From the NCBI RefSeq assembly GCF_905475465.1, contig NC_062245.1:10726001-10790000 (forward strand): a DNA stretch of 64,000 bases, read 5' to 3'. Of the stretch, positions 1-10,800 are shown one piece after another. The position numbers were made by a program, and so were the translations under genes. Numbering within the stretch: the first letter of the stretch is position 1; every line of letters starts with the position of its first letter. The stretch comes from Pieris napi (Eukaryota > Arthropoda > Insecta > Lepidoptera > Pieridae). Below the pieces are notes generated by a model, which was not told the origin of the DNA, made no database searches, and saw only the letters and a program-made list of their open reading frames with translations.

Positions 1-678
1 ATTACCGGAACATTTGAAGAATTACAAATAACTTAAGGTTTACCAAATTGTTAAAGGAATTATTATATAAGAAATGTTATTATGCCGTTACAGAATATCT
101 CACTGATACGCTTAAATCAGGTGCTCCTTCATGTCCATAATCATGCACTGCAGCGATCGTGGATTTAAAATTATAATGGAAAAACACTAAACATAACCAA
201 TTTTACATTTTAATGTTTTATGACGGAAAATATAAAAACCTATAAGGCCTAGATATGTTTGAATCATACAATGTGCAAATATACAGTAAGTAGTTTGTAT
301 ACTACATAAACTGTTTAAAACATAAGTTATTAAATAAATAGGTAAATAAATGCATTTTCATTTACTTGTCAGTCTCACATTCAAACTTTTTTCTCAAATG
401 CGCGGAAAATTATAGTACTTGTTAAATTTCATACAGATTATCGACTCACCAATTTGTTTTCTTGAAGCTGGACACAAAATAAAATTTATTATTATGAATA
501 ATACTACTGAGAAAAACTTTTCTAAGATTTCGGTGGCTTCAGACACAAAAGTCACAACCACGCACATGCCTTTTGAAACCTTAAAAAAACTTAGTTTAAA
601 AATGACCCATCGAGAACATAGAGCACCTCTAGAGACGCCGAATTTACCCACTGAAGTAACAAAACATATTTGTTTAAG
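1..678. other. no gene recognised; presumed intron 1 of sulfotransferase A
   Basis: AT-rich sequence without recognisable coding similarity. An exon 1 like that of gene C (79 bases, ending in a residue stretch like KYFTG) was looked for and not found, so exon 1 of gene A probably lies upstream of the window. The open frames at 394-651 (minus) and 419-763 (plus) overlap each other and look like chance frames. The second runs through exon 2 in the wrong frame. Confidence 0.5.
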
Positions 679-3600
679 GAGAAAAGACGGGTTTTATACG
701 TATAGGACCCAAAGGGTATATCGTTCAATGCCGATTTATGGAAGTAGCAGCAGATATATATAACATGGAAATACGACCGACCGATGTATTTGTCAATACA
801 TATGCACGATCAGGTACTTAATGATTCACTGAATTTAAGCTCCCGTATTCTTATATATATATATATATATAATATTATACTAGCAGACCGGCCAAGCGTT
901 GCTGTGGCTAAGGTTTTTGTTATATTACATAGTAGTAAACTATTCAAGGGAAACGGTAGGATAACTTATGGGAAAGGTAGATAGCATAATATGTAAAACG
1001 TTGGTACTTTTAACACATACAGTTATGTTAAAACTGCGTTGTATCAAATAATAAACAAATATTTGCAATAAAATAATATTGCGGGTATAAATTGAGATGT
1101 AAGCTATCCTATCTTTTAAGTTGGATCAAACTACACACGGTGTGCAAATTTGATTGATATCGGTTCTGTAGTTTAGGAGTCCATAGCGAACAAACAACGT
1201 GACACGTAATTTATATATAGATATGCCAAATTTACAATCACTGGATCATTGTCAAATTGATTTGAAAACCTGAAACAAGATTTATATTTGATTTATCTGT
1301 AAAATCAATTTTAATAAACCATACATATTTATGGGGTAGTTGTTTAAAACTGAAGACCAATCAATATAATACAAATTCCCTAAAAAAATTTCTCCCTAAA
1401 CCGAGTAGTGCTCCCTCTTAGAACTCTTTTAAAAATAGATTGGATAATTTTTACAAATCCACAAATACGTTTATTACTGCTTGTTTAACAACCTAATAAT
1501 AATAATAATACTGACAAGAATTAATGAATATTTTAAGGGACCACGTGGACACAAGAATTGGTTTGGCTCGTCGCAAACAACTTGGACTACGAAACTGCAA
1601 AATCAATTTTACTAAGGCAACGATTTCCATTTTTGGAGTAAGTAATAATTTTTACTGGAAAAAAAAGGTTTTATGTCCCGAATCGGGTACAACAGGTTTG
1701 CATCTATTTTATAGCATATATATCTCTTAATCTATATAGCGACCTATATAGATTAAGGTTATAACATTATTTCGCAGATTTTCATCGATGTTCCACCCGG
1801 AAATGATACAGTATTATCTAGAATATAATAAAGGAGATGAGAAAAAGCAGAAGGAAATTAAAACGATGACGACGCATATCGTGGACCAACTGGCGATGAC
1901 GCCTTCCCCTCGTTTTATAAAATCACATCTGCCACTCTCCCTGTTGTCACCAAATTTGCTTGACGCTAAAGTAGTGTACGTAGCAAGAGACCCCAGAGAT
2001 GTCATCGTCTCATTCTACCTATTAAGCAGATCAATGACGTTCCTAGGATGGACGGGTGACTTCAAAGCATTTTGGGATTTGTTAATTAACGATTTACGTA
2101 AGTACAAACTGTGTAAACTACTTTTTGTCGATCCAGGACAGGGTTGAATATCATCCCTGGGGCCTGGAAAACCTTAATTTTAATCTACTTGAAATAAACA
2201 GAAAGAGGAGGTTATCCATTCGATTTTATTAGACATTGTTAGTTATTTTAGAAAACAACATTATACGGAACGGGGTGTTCCGCCATTTTGATTTTTCATA
2301 TTAGGCATATCTGAAGAAATCTTAATTAATTTCTGAGAAAAATTCTCCTTAAGCTGTGAACACCGAACATACGCCTTTAATGACGCTTTAAAGTAACTAT
2401 GGTTATGCTAGTAAAGTGGTGTACCACTTTTAATTCTACAATACTAGAGTTGGAGTCCACCTAGAATTAATAGAAAAATTGTGCTGTTTATAAGTCTAGT
2501 AGATATTTAATATATATTATAATAAGCGTGAAGAAAGTTATTAAATATATTATTGCAGTGTATTGGACACCGTTCTTTGAACATCTGAAGGAGGCGTGGG
2601 AGAAACGTCATCATCCAAATTTGCTCTTCATTTTCTATGAGGAGCTAAAAAAGGTACAATAAAAATGTAGTAAACAAAAAATATCAAGACAATCTAAAAG
2701 TTCTTAGCATTACTTCATAATAATATTTGACATCGACTCGGGATTCATAAAATAATAATTACGAATATGTTTAGTGAATATTATTTACTGGAGTTCTAAT
2801 AGATTTACTGATACCGCGAGGAGACGAATAAGTGTGAAAATTACCTCATTATTTATTTTACTAACTGGGCGATTTTTAAGGCAGTTTTTGGGCCCTTAGG
2901 GTACTTCAAGAAAAGGAGAACCATTTCTTAAACGGCAATGTACTCGCTAGCTCTCTAGAAATATGAGTCTATGTATCACTAAACATCTGGTGAGCCTCCT
3001 GCCCATTTGCCCCCTGATATATAAAAATCGCGTATATAACAGCGTGTACGTACATAAAGAATGTCGTTAATCCTTTGGAAAATGGAACGGGCTTTAGTAT
3101 GGGATGCAACTTGTGTGGACACGTTTGCCCCGTCTCACCTACTTCAGACAAGCAAAAAAGCTAGGGAGGCCGCAGAGTAGGCAGAAAAAAATAAACGGCA
3201 CAAATATACGTATTTCCTCCAACTTCGATTTTGTTCCCTTTGGAGTGCCTAGAATCTCTTGGGCCGTGGGGTTCAAGTGTACTGGCGCTTATTAAATATT
3301 GAAGTTGGTGCCTAGTAGATAGTATCGGTGACCGCCAGGAAATGCTGCCAGCATTAAACGTACACTGCGACAAGAACCAAACTTTTTGAATTTGTTTTGA
3401 TTTTCTTTTTAATTATTTTTATTATTACATTGAAATATTGATTATGTAGTACTTGAATATCGCTCCTCAAAACACTTGAAGATCGCGTAGCATTGTACAT
3501 ATTTCAATTTCATTGAATATTACGTCCTAAGACCGCCCGGAGTGTCGCATTGGGGAAGGCCGCCTCTGGTTTGAGAAATAGTACACCGTTCTTCTACACA

Positions 3601-4522
3601 TAAGTCTTAAGCCATATTGGGTTAGTTATAATTTCCATGGGACACTTTCCTTGACATTTCCTCATCTTATTCTCTCTCTCTTTTTAATCGGCAGCTCATG
3701 TCTGGTTTCGGTTCAGCGCGTCTCTTATGACAGTGTAACGTTTTGAAGACGATGAGTCTTTCACTTGATACACCTGACACCTGGTTGGTGAGCGGCCATG
3801 TGATCTTTTGCCTTCTGTTACCAACCACGTCCAGTTCCTCCAAGTTATCATCACCGCTGCGCTCTCATCCTACTACCAGCATTTTAAAATAATTACGTTT
3901 TCAGGATTTACCGGCGATGATAAACCGTGTATGCGATTTCATGGGGAAGAAATATAGTGATGAGGAGGTGGCAACTCTTTGTGATCATCTCCATATTAAA
4001 AACTTCAAGAAAAACCCTTCTATCAATCTTGAAATTTTTAAAGAACTCGGTATCAACAAACCAGATTTAGATTTCATCAGAGAAGGTAACTCATAAAATA
4101 TTTAATTATTATTTCGAGAAATAGCCATCAGCCATCATACAGATACCGGCAAACATCTTGAACATTAAACAAGGGAGTGGGGGAAAGTTTGCGCAGTGCG
4201 GGACACAAACGTCAACTGATTTACCAATCACGCGATCGACACGTCATTCCATTCCCCAATGTTAATGAGGCGTGTCTTTTTAGACAATGCTTGCAGATTA
4301 ATATAGAAAATAAATATATAAATTTTGAAAACAATTATTCATCCCCAGACTTCGAACTCAACAACGGATTATACACCCAACAAACCATATAAAGTAAATC
4401 TTATTACAGGCAAAACAGGCGGTTGGCGCGACTATTTAGACGAAGAGATGATAGCACGGACAGATAAATGGATGGAAGAAAACTTGCGGGATACAGATCT
4501 CCGATTCCCAAGTGCAGAGTAG
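679..4522 (+). CDS. cytosolic sulfotransferase A (5' partial, exons 2-7)
   Basis: Member of the PAPS-dependent cytosolic sulfotransferase family, which moves a sulfonate group from PAPS to hydroxyls of small lipophilic molecules. Exons by GT..AG borders: 679-813, 1538-1637, 1778-2097, 2559-2653, 3905-4085, 4410-4522 (TAG stop). They translate in one frame without interruption, about 314 residues, so only about 26 N-terminal residues are missing. Visible motifs are the PAPS-binding loop TYARSGTTW spanning exons 2/3, KSHLP with the catalytic His, the 3'-phosphate-binding stretch YVARDPRDVIVS in exon 4, FYEEL in exon 5 and GKTGGWRD near the C-terminus. Exons 2-6 have exactly the same lengths as in gene C. 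Oddities: the loop has Ala where family members have Pro, and exon 1 is not visible. Substrate cannot be told. Confidence 0.88.
883..1221 (+). repeat. interspersed repeat, SINE or RTE-tail like, in intron 2 of gene A
   Basis: Begins with TAGCAGACCGGCCAAGCG and ends in a block with 'gttggatcaaactacacac' and 'ggagtccatagcgaacaaac' before ACGTGACACGTAATTTATAT. This arrangement is common as a dispersed short non-LTR type repeat in insects. Family name is from general recognition, not from a search. It lies in the intron between exons 2 and 3 of gene A. Confidence 0.45.
2879..3027 (+). repeat. truncated LINE 3' end (CR1/jockey-like)
   Basis: Degraded copy of the most frequent LINE tail of this window. 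It contains the block 'cttcaagaaaaggagaacc' and ends with 'ggtgagcctcctgcccat' and 'tgccccctgatatataaaa', matching the better copy at 62842-63031. Located in intron 5 of sulfotransferase A. Confidence 0.6.
4140..4250 (+). repeat. truncated MITE copy (CAGATACCGGC family)
   Basis: Starts after a TA with CAGATACCGGCAAACATCTT and runs parallel to the left half of the complete copy at 6406-6612, including 'gtcaactgatttaccaatca' and 'cgcgatcgaca'. The right inverted repeat is missing. It sits in the last intron of sulfotransferase A. Confidence 0.65.
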
Positions 4523-4700
4523 TTTTAAAATTATTAAAAATTATTTAAGATTAACATTTCCATCACACATTACATACGTATAACTCTAGCAGTTTTGGCA
4601 GCGCACGCCAGAATAGCTCGCAGATGGTAGATTTTTTCCTGCTTAGTTGATATTTTGGGCACATATCTTCATTCATTACACATATCACATTCACACAATA

Positions 4701-4848
4701 TCTTTATAAACTGTAGGCTATGTGTTATTCTGATGCATAAGCTATATTAATGTCTACTTTCTTTAAAATCCATTCAGTAGTGTTTACGTGAAAGAGTAAC
4801 AAAAATCTATCCTTACAAACTTTCGCGTTTATAATATTAGTAGGATGA
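4701..4848 (+). repeat. short non-LTR tail (RTE/SINE-like) in 3' flank of gene A
   Basis: The block 'cattcagtagtgtttacgtg' followed by 'aaactttcgcgtttataata' and 'ttagtagga' is the usual tail of a widespread insect RTE-type repeat. It lies between the stop codon of gene A and its likely poly(A) signal, so may be part of the 3' UTR. Confidence 0.45.
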
Positions 4849-4868
4849 TGTGCTTTTCGTATTTCTAT

Positions 4869-4874
4869 AATAAA
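4869..4874 (+). terminator. candidate poly(A) signal of sulfotransferase A
   Basis: AATAAA hexamer 347 bases after the stop codon. It is the first clear canonical signal downstream, but no transcript data support it. Confidence 0.35.
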
Positions 4875-5215
4875 TTTGTTTTGATGGTGACGTGGTTGTT
4901 ATAAACCCATATATGACATTTGCATGCCTATTTTATAATATTTTTATATACCATTTTCTTTACAAATAAACGATTTATTTATTTAATATGCTTTATTTAT
5001 TTAAAATCTACTTGCATAGGAGAAATAAAAAAAGTGTGCGTGTACTTATGTACGCGTAAGAAGTTATACTTCTTTGGCATTATTAAAAATAGTTTGGCTT
5101 TGTTCCACCTCCAGTTTTTGATGTTTCACAGCGATAAGATGACAACTCTTTTTTTGTATTCAATTTAGTGCACTTACACTGATTCACCAATTGTTTTTTG
5201 TCTCTTGTCCTTATA

Positions 5216-5792
5216 CAGTCGACTCTCGATAATTTGACACTCGTTAATTTGAATCTCTCGATAATTTGAAATGCTTTTCCGGTCCCTTGAAAAATACTCG
5301 ATAAATTGAATAAAATCAATGTTAATTGGTCCCTTCGGTAATTTGAAGTTGAAAAAGTATTATCTTGCTCGCCAACATGCGATAATTTGAAATCTGGTCT
5401 TCCCTACTCTCTATAATTTGAAGTGTTTATCATGCACATACCTGTCGTTTGTTTACATACATGCACAGACTTTTCAATTGTTTACATAAATGGGTGACAA
5501 GTGACGGTTACTTTGCAGCTCTCACCACTATCGAAAATTCTTCTTCTGAAGTCACTCACTCAAAAAAAGATTACAGACTTCTTTTCGAAATAAAAATTTG
5601 TGAATAATGTTATAATAATTGTTAATACATAATAAGAATATAGAAATAATAAGTAACAAATTTTGATCAAATTCTTATTTCCTTCAGTCGCCCCTCCCCC
5701 TCGTGGTTATTCAAACACTTGTTATTTTGAACTCTTGATAATTTGAAATTTATCTCTGGTCCCTTGAGTTTCAAATTATCGAGAGTCGACTG
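5216..5792. mobile_element. non-autonomous pogo/Tigger-type element with TA target duplication
   Basis: Perfect terminal inverted repeats beginning CAGTCGACTCTCGATAATTT, flanked on both sides by TA, over 577 bases. The terminal CAG and TA duplication are typical of Tc1/mariner-pogo elements. The interior carries many copies of a 'gataatttgaa' unit in the left half and again near the right end, which look like subterminal transposase-binding repeats. No transposase coding remains. Confidence 0.8.
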
Positions 5793-6181
5793 TATTTGCT
5801 AGATTAAATCAGAAAAATTACATGTTTTGATTAAAAAATGTGGTCATTTTTTTAATCAAAACATTACTCGATAATAATAATACATACGGATAGTTAACCT
5901 CAATTGTATTGAAGCACTTAGGAAGGTTGATGAGGACAGTTTTTTCACAAATATTAATTAGTATTGGTTTAAATATTCAATTGAAATCACTTCTGATTAT
6001 AATTTAAAAAGCATTGCTAAATTTATTTGAAAAAAATAATTAAAACTGCTTTATTTTATGCAAGATATCTAAATAAAATTATGGTTAAATAGTGAACTGA
6101 AACTAAAGCGCCTAGTATAAACAGAATAGCCATTGCATGTATGAGTAAATACACTGTAGTAGTCACAACATTATTTCACAG

Positions 6182-6306
6182 GCTCAACGATGACCCACTC
6201 GAAAATGATACAGTATCTAGAACAGAATAAAGGTAATGAGAAAAATGAGAAAGAAATTGGAAAGATGATGTCACATCTCATGATAACATAATTTTTAGCG
6301 ATAACC
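6182..6306 (+). pseudogene. sulfotransferase exon-4 relic (internally deleted)
   Basis: The sequence after an intact acceptor (ttatttcacag) aligns with the first ~110 bases of exon 4 of gene A: 'aaaatgatacagtatctaga' matches its 'aaatgatacagtattatcta'. It then jumps to a short end followed by the exon-4 donor GTAAGTACAA. Exon 4 is 320 bases in genes A and C and only about 125 here, so the KSHLP and RDPRD motifs are gone. No other exons of this copy were found between 4523 and 7840. It is the remains of a third tandem copy (copy B). Confidence 0.75.
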
Positions 6307-6405
6307 GTAAGTACAATTTATTCTAATTTGTGTAAGAGGCCAGAACTCCCTCTATTGCCTGGACTAGACTGCCCTAACTAGTTTACTTTTACTATTTATT
6401 AGGTA

Positions 6406-6612
6406 CAGATACCGGCAAACTTCTTGAGCATAAAAATAAGGGAGTGGGGGGAAGTTTGCGAATAGTACACACAAACGTCAACTGATTTACCAATCACGCG
6501 ATCGACATGTCACTCTCCTGCCGCCGCGCACCACCGCCCGCCGACCCAGTGATACCTAAAAATTGCCTCGGCGCAGGCAAGGACATTTGTTCAAGATGTT
6601 TGCCGGTATCTG
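6406..6612. mobile_element. complete MITE (CAGATACCGGC family, TA duplication)
   Basis: 207-base element with imperfect terminal inverted repeats: CAGATACCGGCAAACTTCTT at the left, and the complement of CAGATACCGGCAAACATCTT at the right, each flanked by TA. A truncated relative is at 4140-4250. CAG ends and TA duplication suggest a Tc1/mariner-pogo relative. It has no coding capacity. Confidence 0.75.
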
Positions 6613-6947
6613 TACTTATTGTCTGATAAGAAAAATATTTACCATGCCGATCCCTCATTTTGTTATTTTTTTTATCTGAAGCAGAAATCGTGTTTTTTAG
6701 GAAAGTTGTACTTAATTTGTGCACCTGAGGTAGACACACGCCTTGAAGTAACTATACGTTTACCACTTCTACTAGTGCTATTAAACCACTTTTTTTTTCT
6801 ATAATATGCGAGGACGAACCTACAGACAGTAGTTAATAGAAAATAAAAGAATTTAAAAAATTACACATCAAAAAAGAAGTTCAGCAAAATGAAGAAGTGC
6901 ACTAGGTGTTTCAACGTCCATCGTTTCACAACTGTTTCTTAAGGCAG

Positions 6948-7095
6948 TTTTTGCCACGCACCACCAGTATATGGAACCAGCTACCGACTGAAGTATTTCC
7001 GAACCAAAACGAATTAATCAAACCCAAAATGAGCGTCCATGGGGGTATCACCTAACATCAGATGAGCCTCCTGCCCGTTCGCCCCCTCATATATA
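6948..7095 (+). repeat. truncated LINE 3' end (CR1/jockey-like)
   Basis: Contains 'tatggaaccagctaccgact' and 'gaagtatttccgaaccaa', which encode the C-terminal WNQLPTEVFPNQ-type segment of a LINE reverse transcriptase ORF, then 'cagatgagcctcctgcccgt' and 'cgccccctcatatataat'. Same family as 62842-63031. Confidence 0.65.
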
Positions 7096-7699
7096 ATATA
7101 AACAAATCCCTACTTAGATTCTTAAAAATGTTGAATTATTTCTTTGTTAATTTGCTTTGTGCAATATTCTCTTGAATTATTTTTTAAATCAACCACGTCA
7201 CGCGTTAAACACTCACTGTACGAGTATAAAGAAACCATTTAGCTAAGATTAAAATACGTTCACCCTAACTTCATGCACAAAATTGCATTTCACTCCATGT
7301 ATTTATTTACTTACTCGTAAATTAATAGGACATTAAGTATAGTATAATTTCGTTTCAATAAATTTGATTCATTTCAAATGAGCGAAGTACTGTTAGAGAG
7401 TAAAATAATAGTTGTCACTTCGTTCTTCGCTAGTAGGTAACAGGTTTATGAATGAAAGTGTTGAGTGAAAGTCACTTTATATGAATTCAAAGTATCTAGG
7501 CCGTGCACAAAGTGATAATACTAATTCGATTTTGGACAAAGTGATTAATATTTTATTTAATAAAAAGATATAAAAGCGAATTTAATATAATATGTATAAA
7601 ACATTTTGAGTACTTTTCTAATGTGGCGGAAGACTGCCACAAAAGTCAAGTTGACAGATAACAAATACAATTAATTTAATTTAATTATTAACGCCATCT

Positions 7700-7840
7700 A
7701 TTGTTTATAAAGAATATGTACTCGCGTATACAATATAAACATTTTCTAAGTAAACAGCTTGTTTATTATGCATCAATGACCGGATAAGAAATCAGTTTAG
7801 TGCCGACCGAGGAACAAGACAAACGCACAGTTTGGTAAAT
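7700..7840 (+). promoter_or_regulatory. putative promoter and 5' UTR of sulfotransferase C
   Basis: The start codon of gene C is at 7841. An arthropod-type initiator match (ATCAGTTT) lies at 7791-7798, about 45 bases before the ATG, with no convincing TATA box 25-30 bases further upstream. This is inference from motif and position only. Confidence 0.3.
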
Positions 7841-10800
7841 ATGCCGGAAACAAATTACCCATTTGAAATAACCGATGTGGAGGAGGGGACATCAAAAATG
7901 TTAATGAAGTATTTCACAGGTATGAGTCTATTGATTATTTGATTGTCTAAATTAAATATAATAAAACTTACCTTACATAAAGAAAATTAATATAAATTTT
8001 TCAATTCGTGTTATTTTTTTAAATAGCTAAACTAATAAAACAAATTAAATTGCAATAACAGTGCGTTCAGATATACAACAGATATACCAAAGTGGCTCTT
8101 GATTTTAGTCGATATAATCGGTTTAATGAGCAAGATAATTTTGTTGGACACATTTGACCTCAATTGGAATAGCGGTATTTATTCAATTTCGATGTTTTGG
8201 TATCGGTTCGTGCCCTAAAAACAATACAGTACAATAATTATTAAATATACACACCTGTTTATTAAATAAATAGTTAGTTGATTATTATAAAAAACTTAGA
8301 TTAATTGTTGATCATTATATGCAAAGAATATCACGATGTAACTGAAACTAAAATATCATATTTAATTCATATAATACTTAAGAATTAATTAAAAAATCTA
8401 ACATAAATAAAAAACTTATATATTATATACAAATCTTTATGACCGCTAACCGTTGTTTCACCTCATTTAATTTGAGATATAATATTTAAAAATATCACAT
8501 TATATTCAATTAATTAATTTAAAATGTTCAAGTATTTGATATTAATTGCTTACAATTTGTTTATCTACTATTAATGTGCCATCAATTCATTGCTTAAACT
8601 AGCCGATAAAACGCATCACTATTTTAAATCTCTTGCGCTGATAAGTTTTATCTCATGTTGTTGACCGTTGTTTGTTGTGTTTGTAAAACAAATACATATG
8701 TTGCTGTAGTATAATATGACGTACGACTTCAGTTAACATCAGTAGAGTTTGCGATGTATATATTAAGGCATTTGTTCCATGCAGCTCAATTATCGCAATA
8801 TCTCTGTGTGGGCCTCAGATTTCTGTTGCGTGATCATTTCTAATAGACTAGTAGGCGATCAACCTTCTGTGCCTGACACACCGTCGACTTATTGGGTCTA
8901 AGGCATGCCGGTTTCCTCGCGATGTTTTCCTTCAGCGAACGAGAGAATGCTAAATGCTTACATAGACAGAAAGTCCATTGGTACACAGCCTAACCTACGA
9001 CCTCAGTGATGAGAGCCACTAAGCCAACACTGCTATCACTGCGAAATAAGCACTAATTTCCAGCCTTATTCATATACAACGGTCAACAACATGAGAGACG
9101 TAGGTTTATAGAAAAACTATTTTAATTGTGACCATGTTTCGGGTCAAAATTATAAACTTAATCTGTGACCCCAAAACTAAATCTAGTCCTTAATAGGTAG
9201 GTACAAGTTACTATATATAATGCGGGCAATTACGAAATCATTCTTACCTTGAATAGGCAAGTAGATAACGCATTCTAAACCTAGATCTAACGCATAATTC
9301 AAATAACATATCGGTTTAAAACTACAGTAGTTTCGTAAAATACTTTGGCGAATTAACGGCCAAAACCAATATGCAATATCAATCCAATTTTAGCTGTCAT
9401 AGACTGACAATTCAATCCATTTCTAAAGAAAAGCATGCCAATATTCAATACATGGACTGAGATACCAATCTAATTATTCAACCAATCGTTCAGAGGGCGG
9501 ATAAGAGATTGAAGATTGCCCTCTGTATGAAAATGAATGTTTACTCATGCCAACAACCTATCTGTCCATTTTGACAGTTGCTTCGATTGGCCAAATCAAT
9601 CTCGGATTGCTATCGGTGAAACTCGTATGATTTGGGTTTGGGATTGCGACCTAACTTAATATTCATTGGGAAAATTTATTCATCTTCGTCATCTTCCAGT
9701 TCTAGTGATAGTGATTTGGAAGTTTAAATGCAATTATCCGATTGGGATAGTAATTCTGAAGCTGGAAGAAGACAACGTACTTCTGTGCGAAGACATAAGA
9801 CAAGAATTAATTATATCCAGAGCCTGAATGACGCCGAATTTACATTTAGATTTAGGTTAACAAAAGAAGCTTTGGAGACACTTTTATACAAAGTGATGTC
9901 TATCATATATGACTTCTTGCAGGTTTCATCTTTTCATCAACTTTTGTAAAAATTTTTAAATATTAGCTACAACCAAAAATATTTGTTACTATAGATACTA
10001 CCTACTAACTCCACTTCAAAACCTCAAGACTCCAGCAGAACATCTTTATAACGAATCTCAAATACGAAACAGAAATGTGGTGGAAAGGACATAATATGGT
10101 GTTTGGAAAAAATCGGTTCCCCAAAATCGGTTTGTCAAAAAAGGTTTTGCTTCAAGTATCTCGTGTACAAGCCGTGATAGTGGCATGTGCAGTGTTGCAC
10201 AATATTGCTATTATCATTTATCATTTATCATTTATCATTTATCATTTTGAACTACTGCAACAAGTAGATGAACCAGCTGATGATATTGATCAAAGCGCAA
10301 TTGACAACGTGGGAAATGCAAGTGTGCGAAGTAATCTTATAAGTGATTATTTTGCTTTATTACTATAATATTTTATAAATTACAACATTTTTGAGATAAA
10401 TTAAATAAAAATTCAATGCTTTTATTTAAATAAAAATACAAATTTTTAATACAATACATCCTCGCTCCAGGCACAAAATCTATTATTTTTCTAATTTATT
10501 TAACAATATATTTTTTTCTATGGCCCATAATTCTCTTTTATGCTCTCTTTCTTCCTCTTCAAATGCCTATTGCTTTCTCTTATTTAGGAGCTCTTCCTTT
10601 CAATTGACTTTCATTTCCTTCGACAGACAACAATATCATGTCTTTGACTTTTTCCTCGATAGGGGGTAAGAGGAGTAGCAGCACTAGGGCCACCTCCTGT
10701 ACGATATGTTTCAGCATGTATCAAGGCAGACTTTTTTCTTGTAGCCCTCTTTAAGCTTTAGCACTGCGAAAGTTTACCCCACTTGTGCTATTAAACAGCG

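Noticed and set aside
419..763. 114-codon frame at the left edge
   Set aside because: Its 3' part overlaps sulfotransferase exon 2 in the wrong frame and the rest has no recognisable features.
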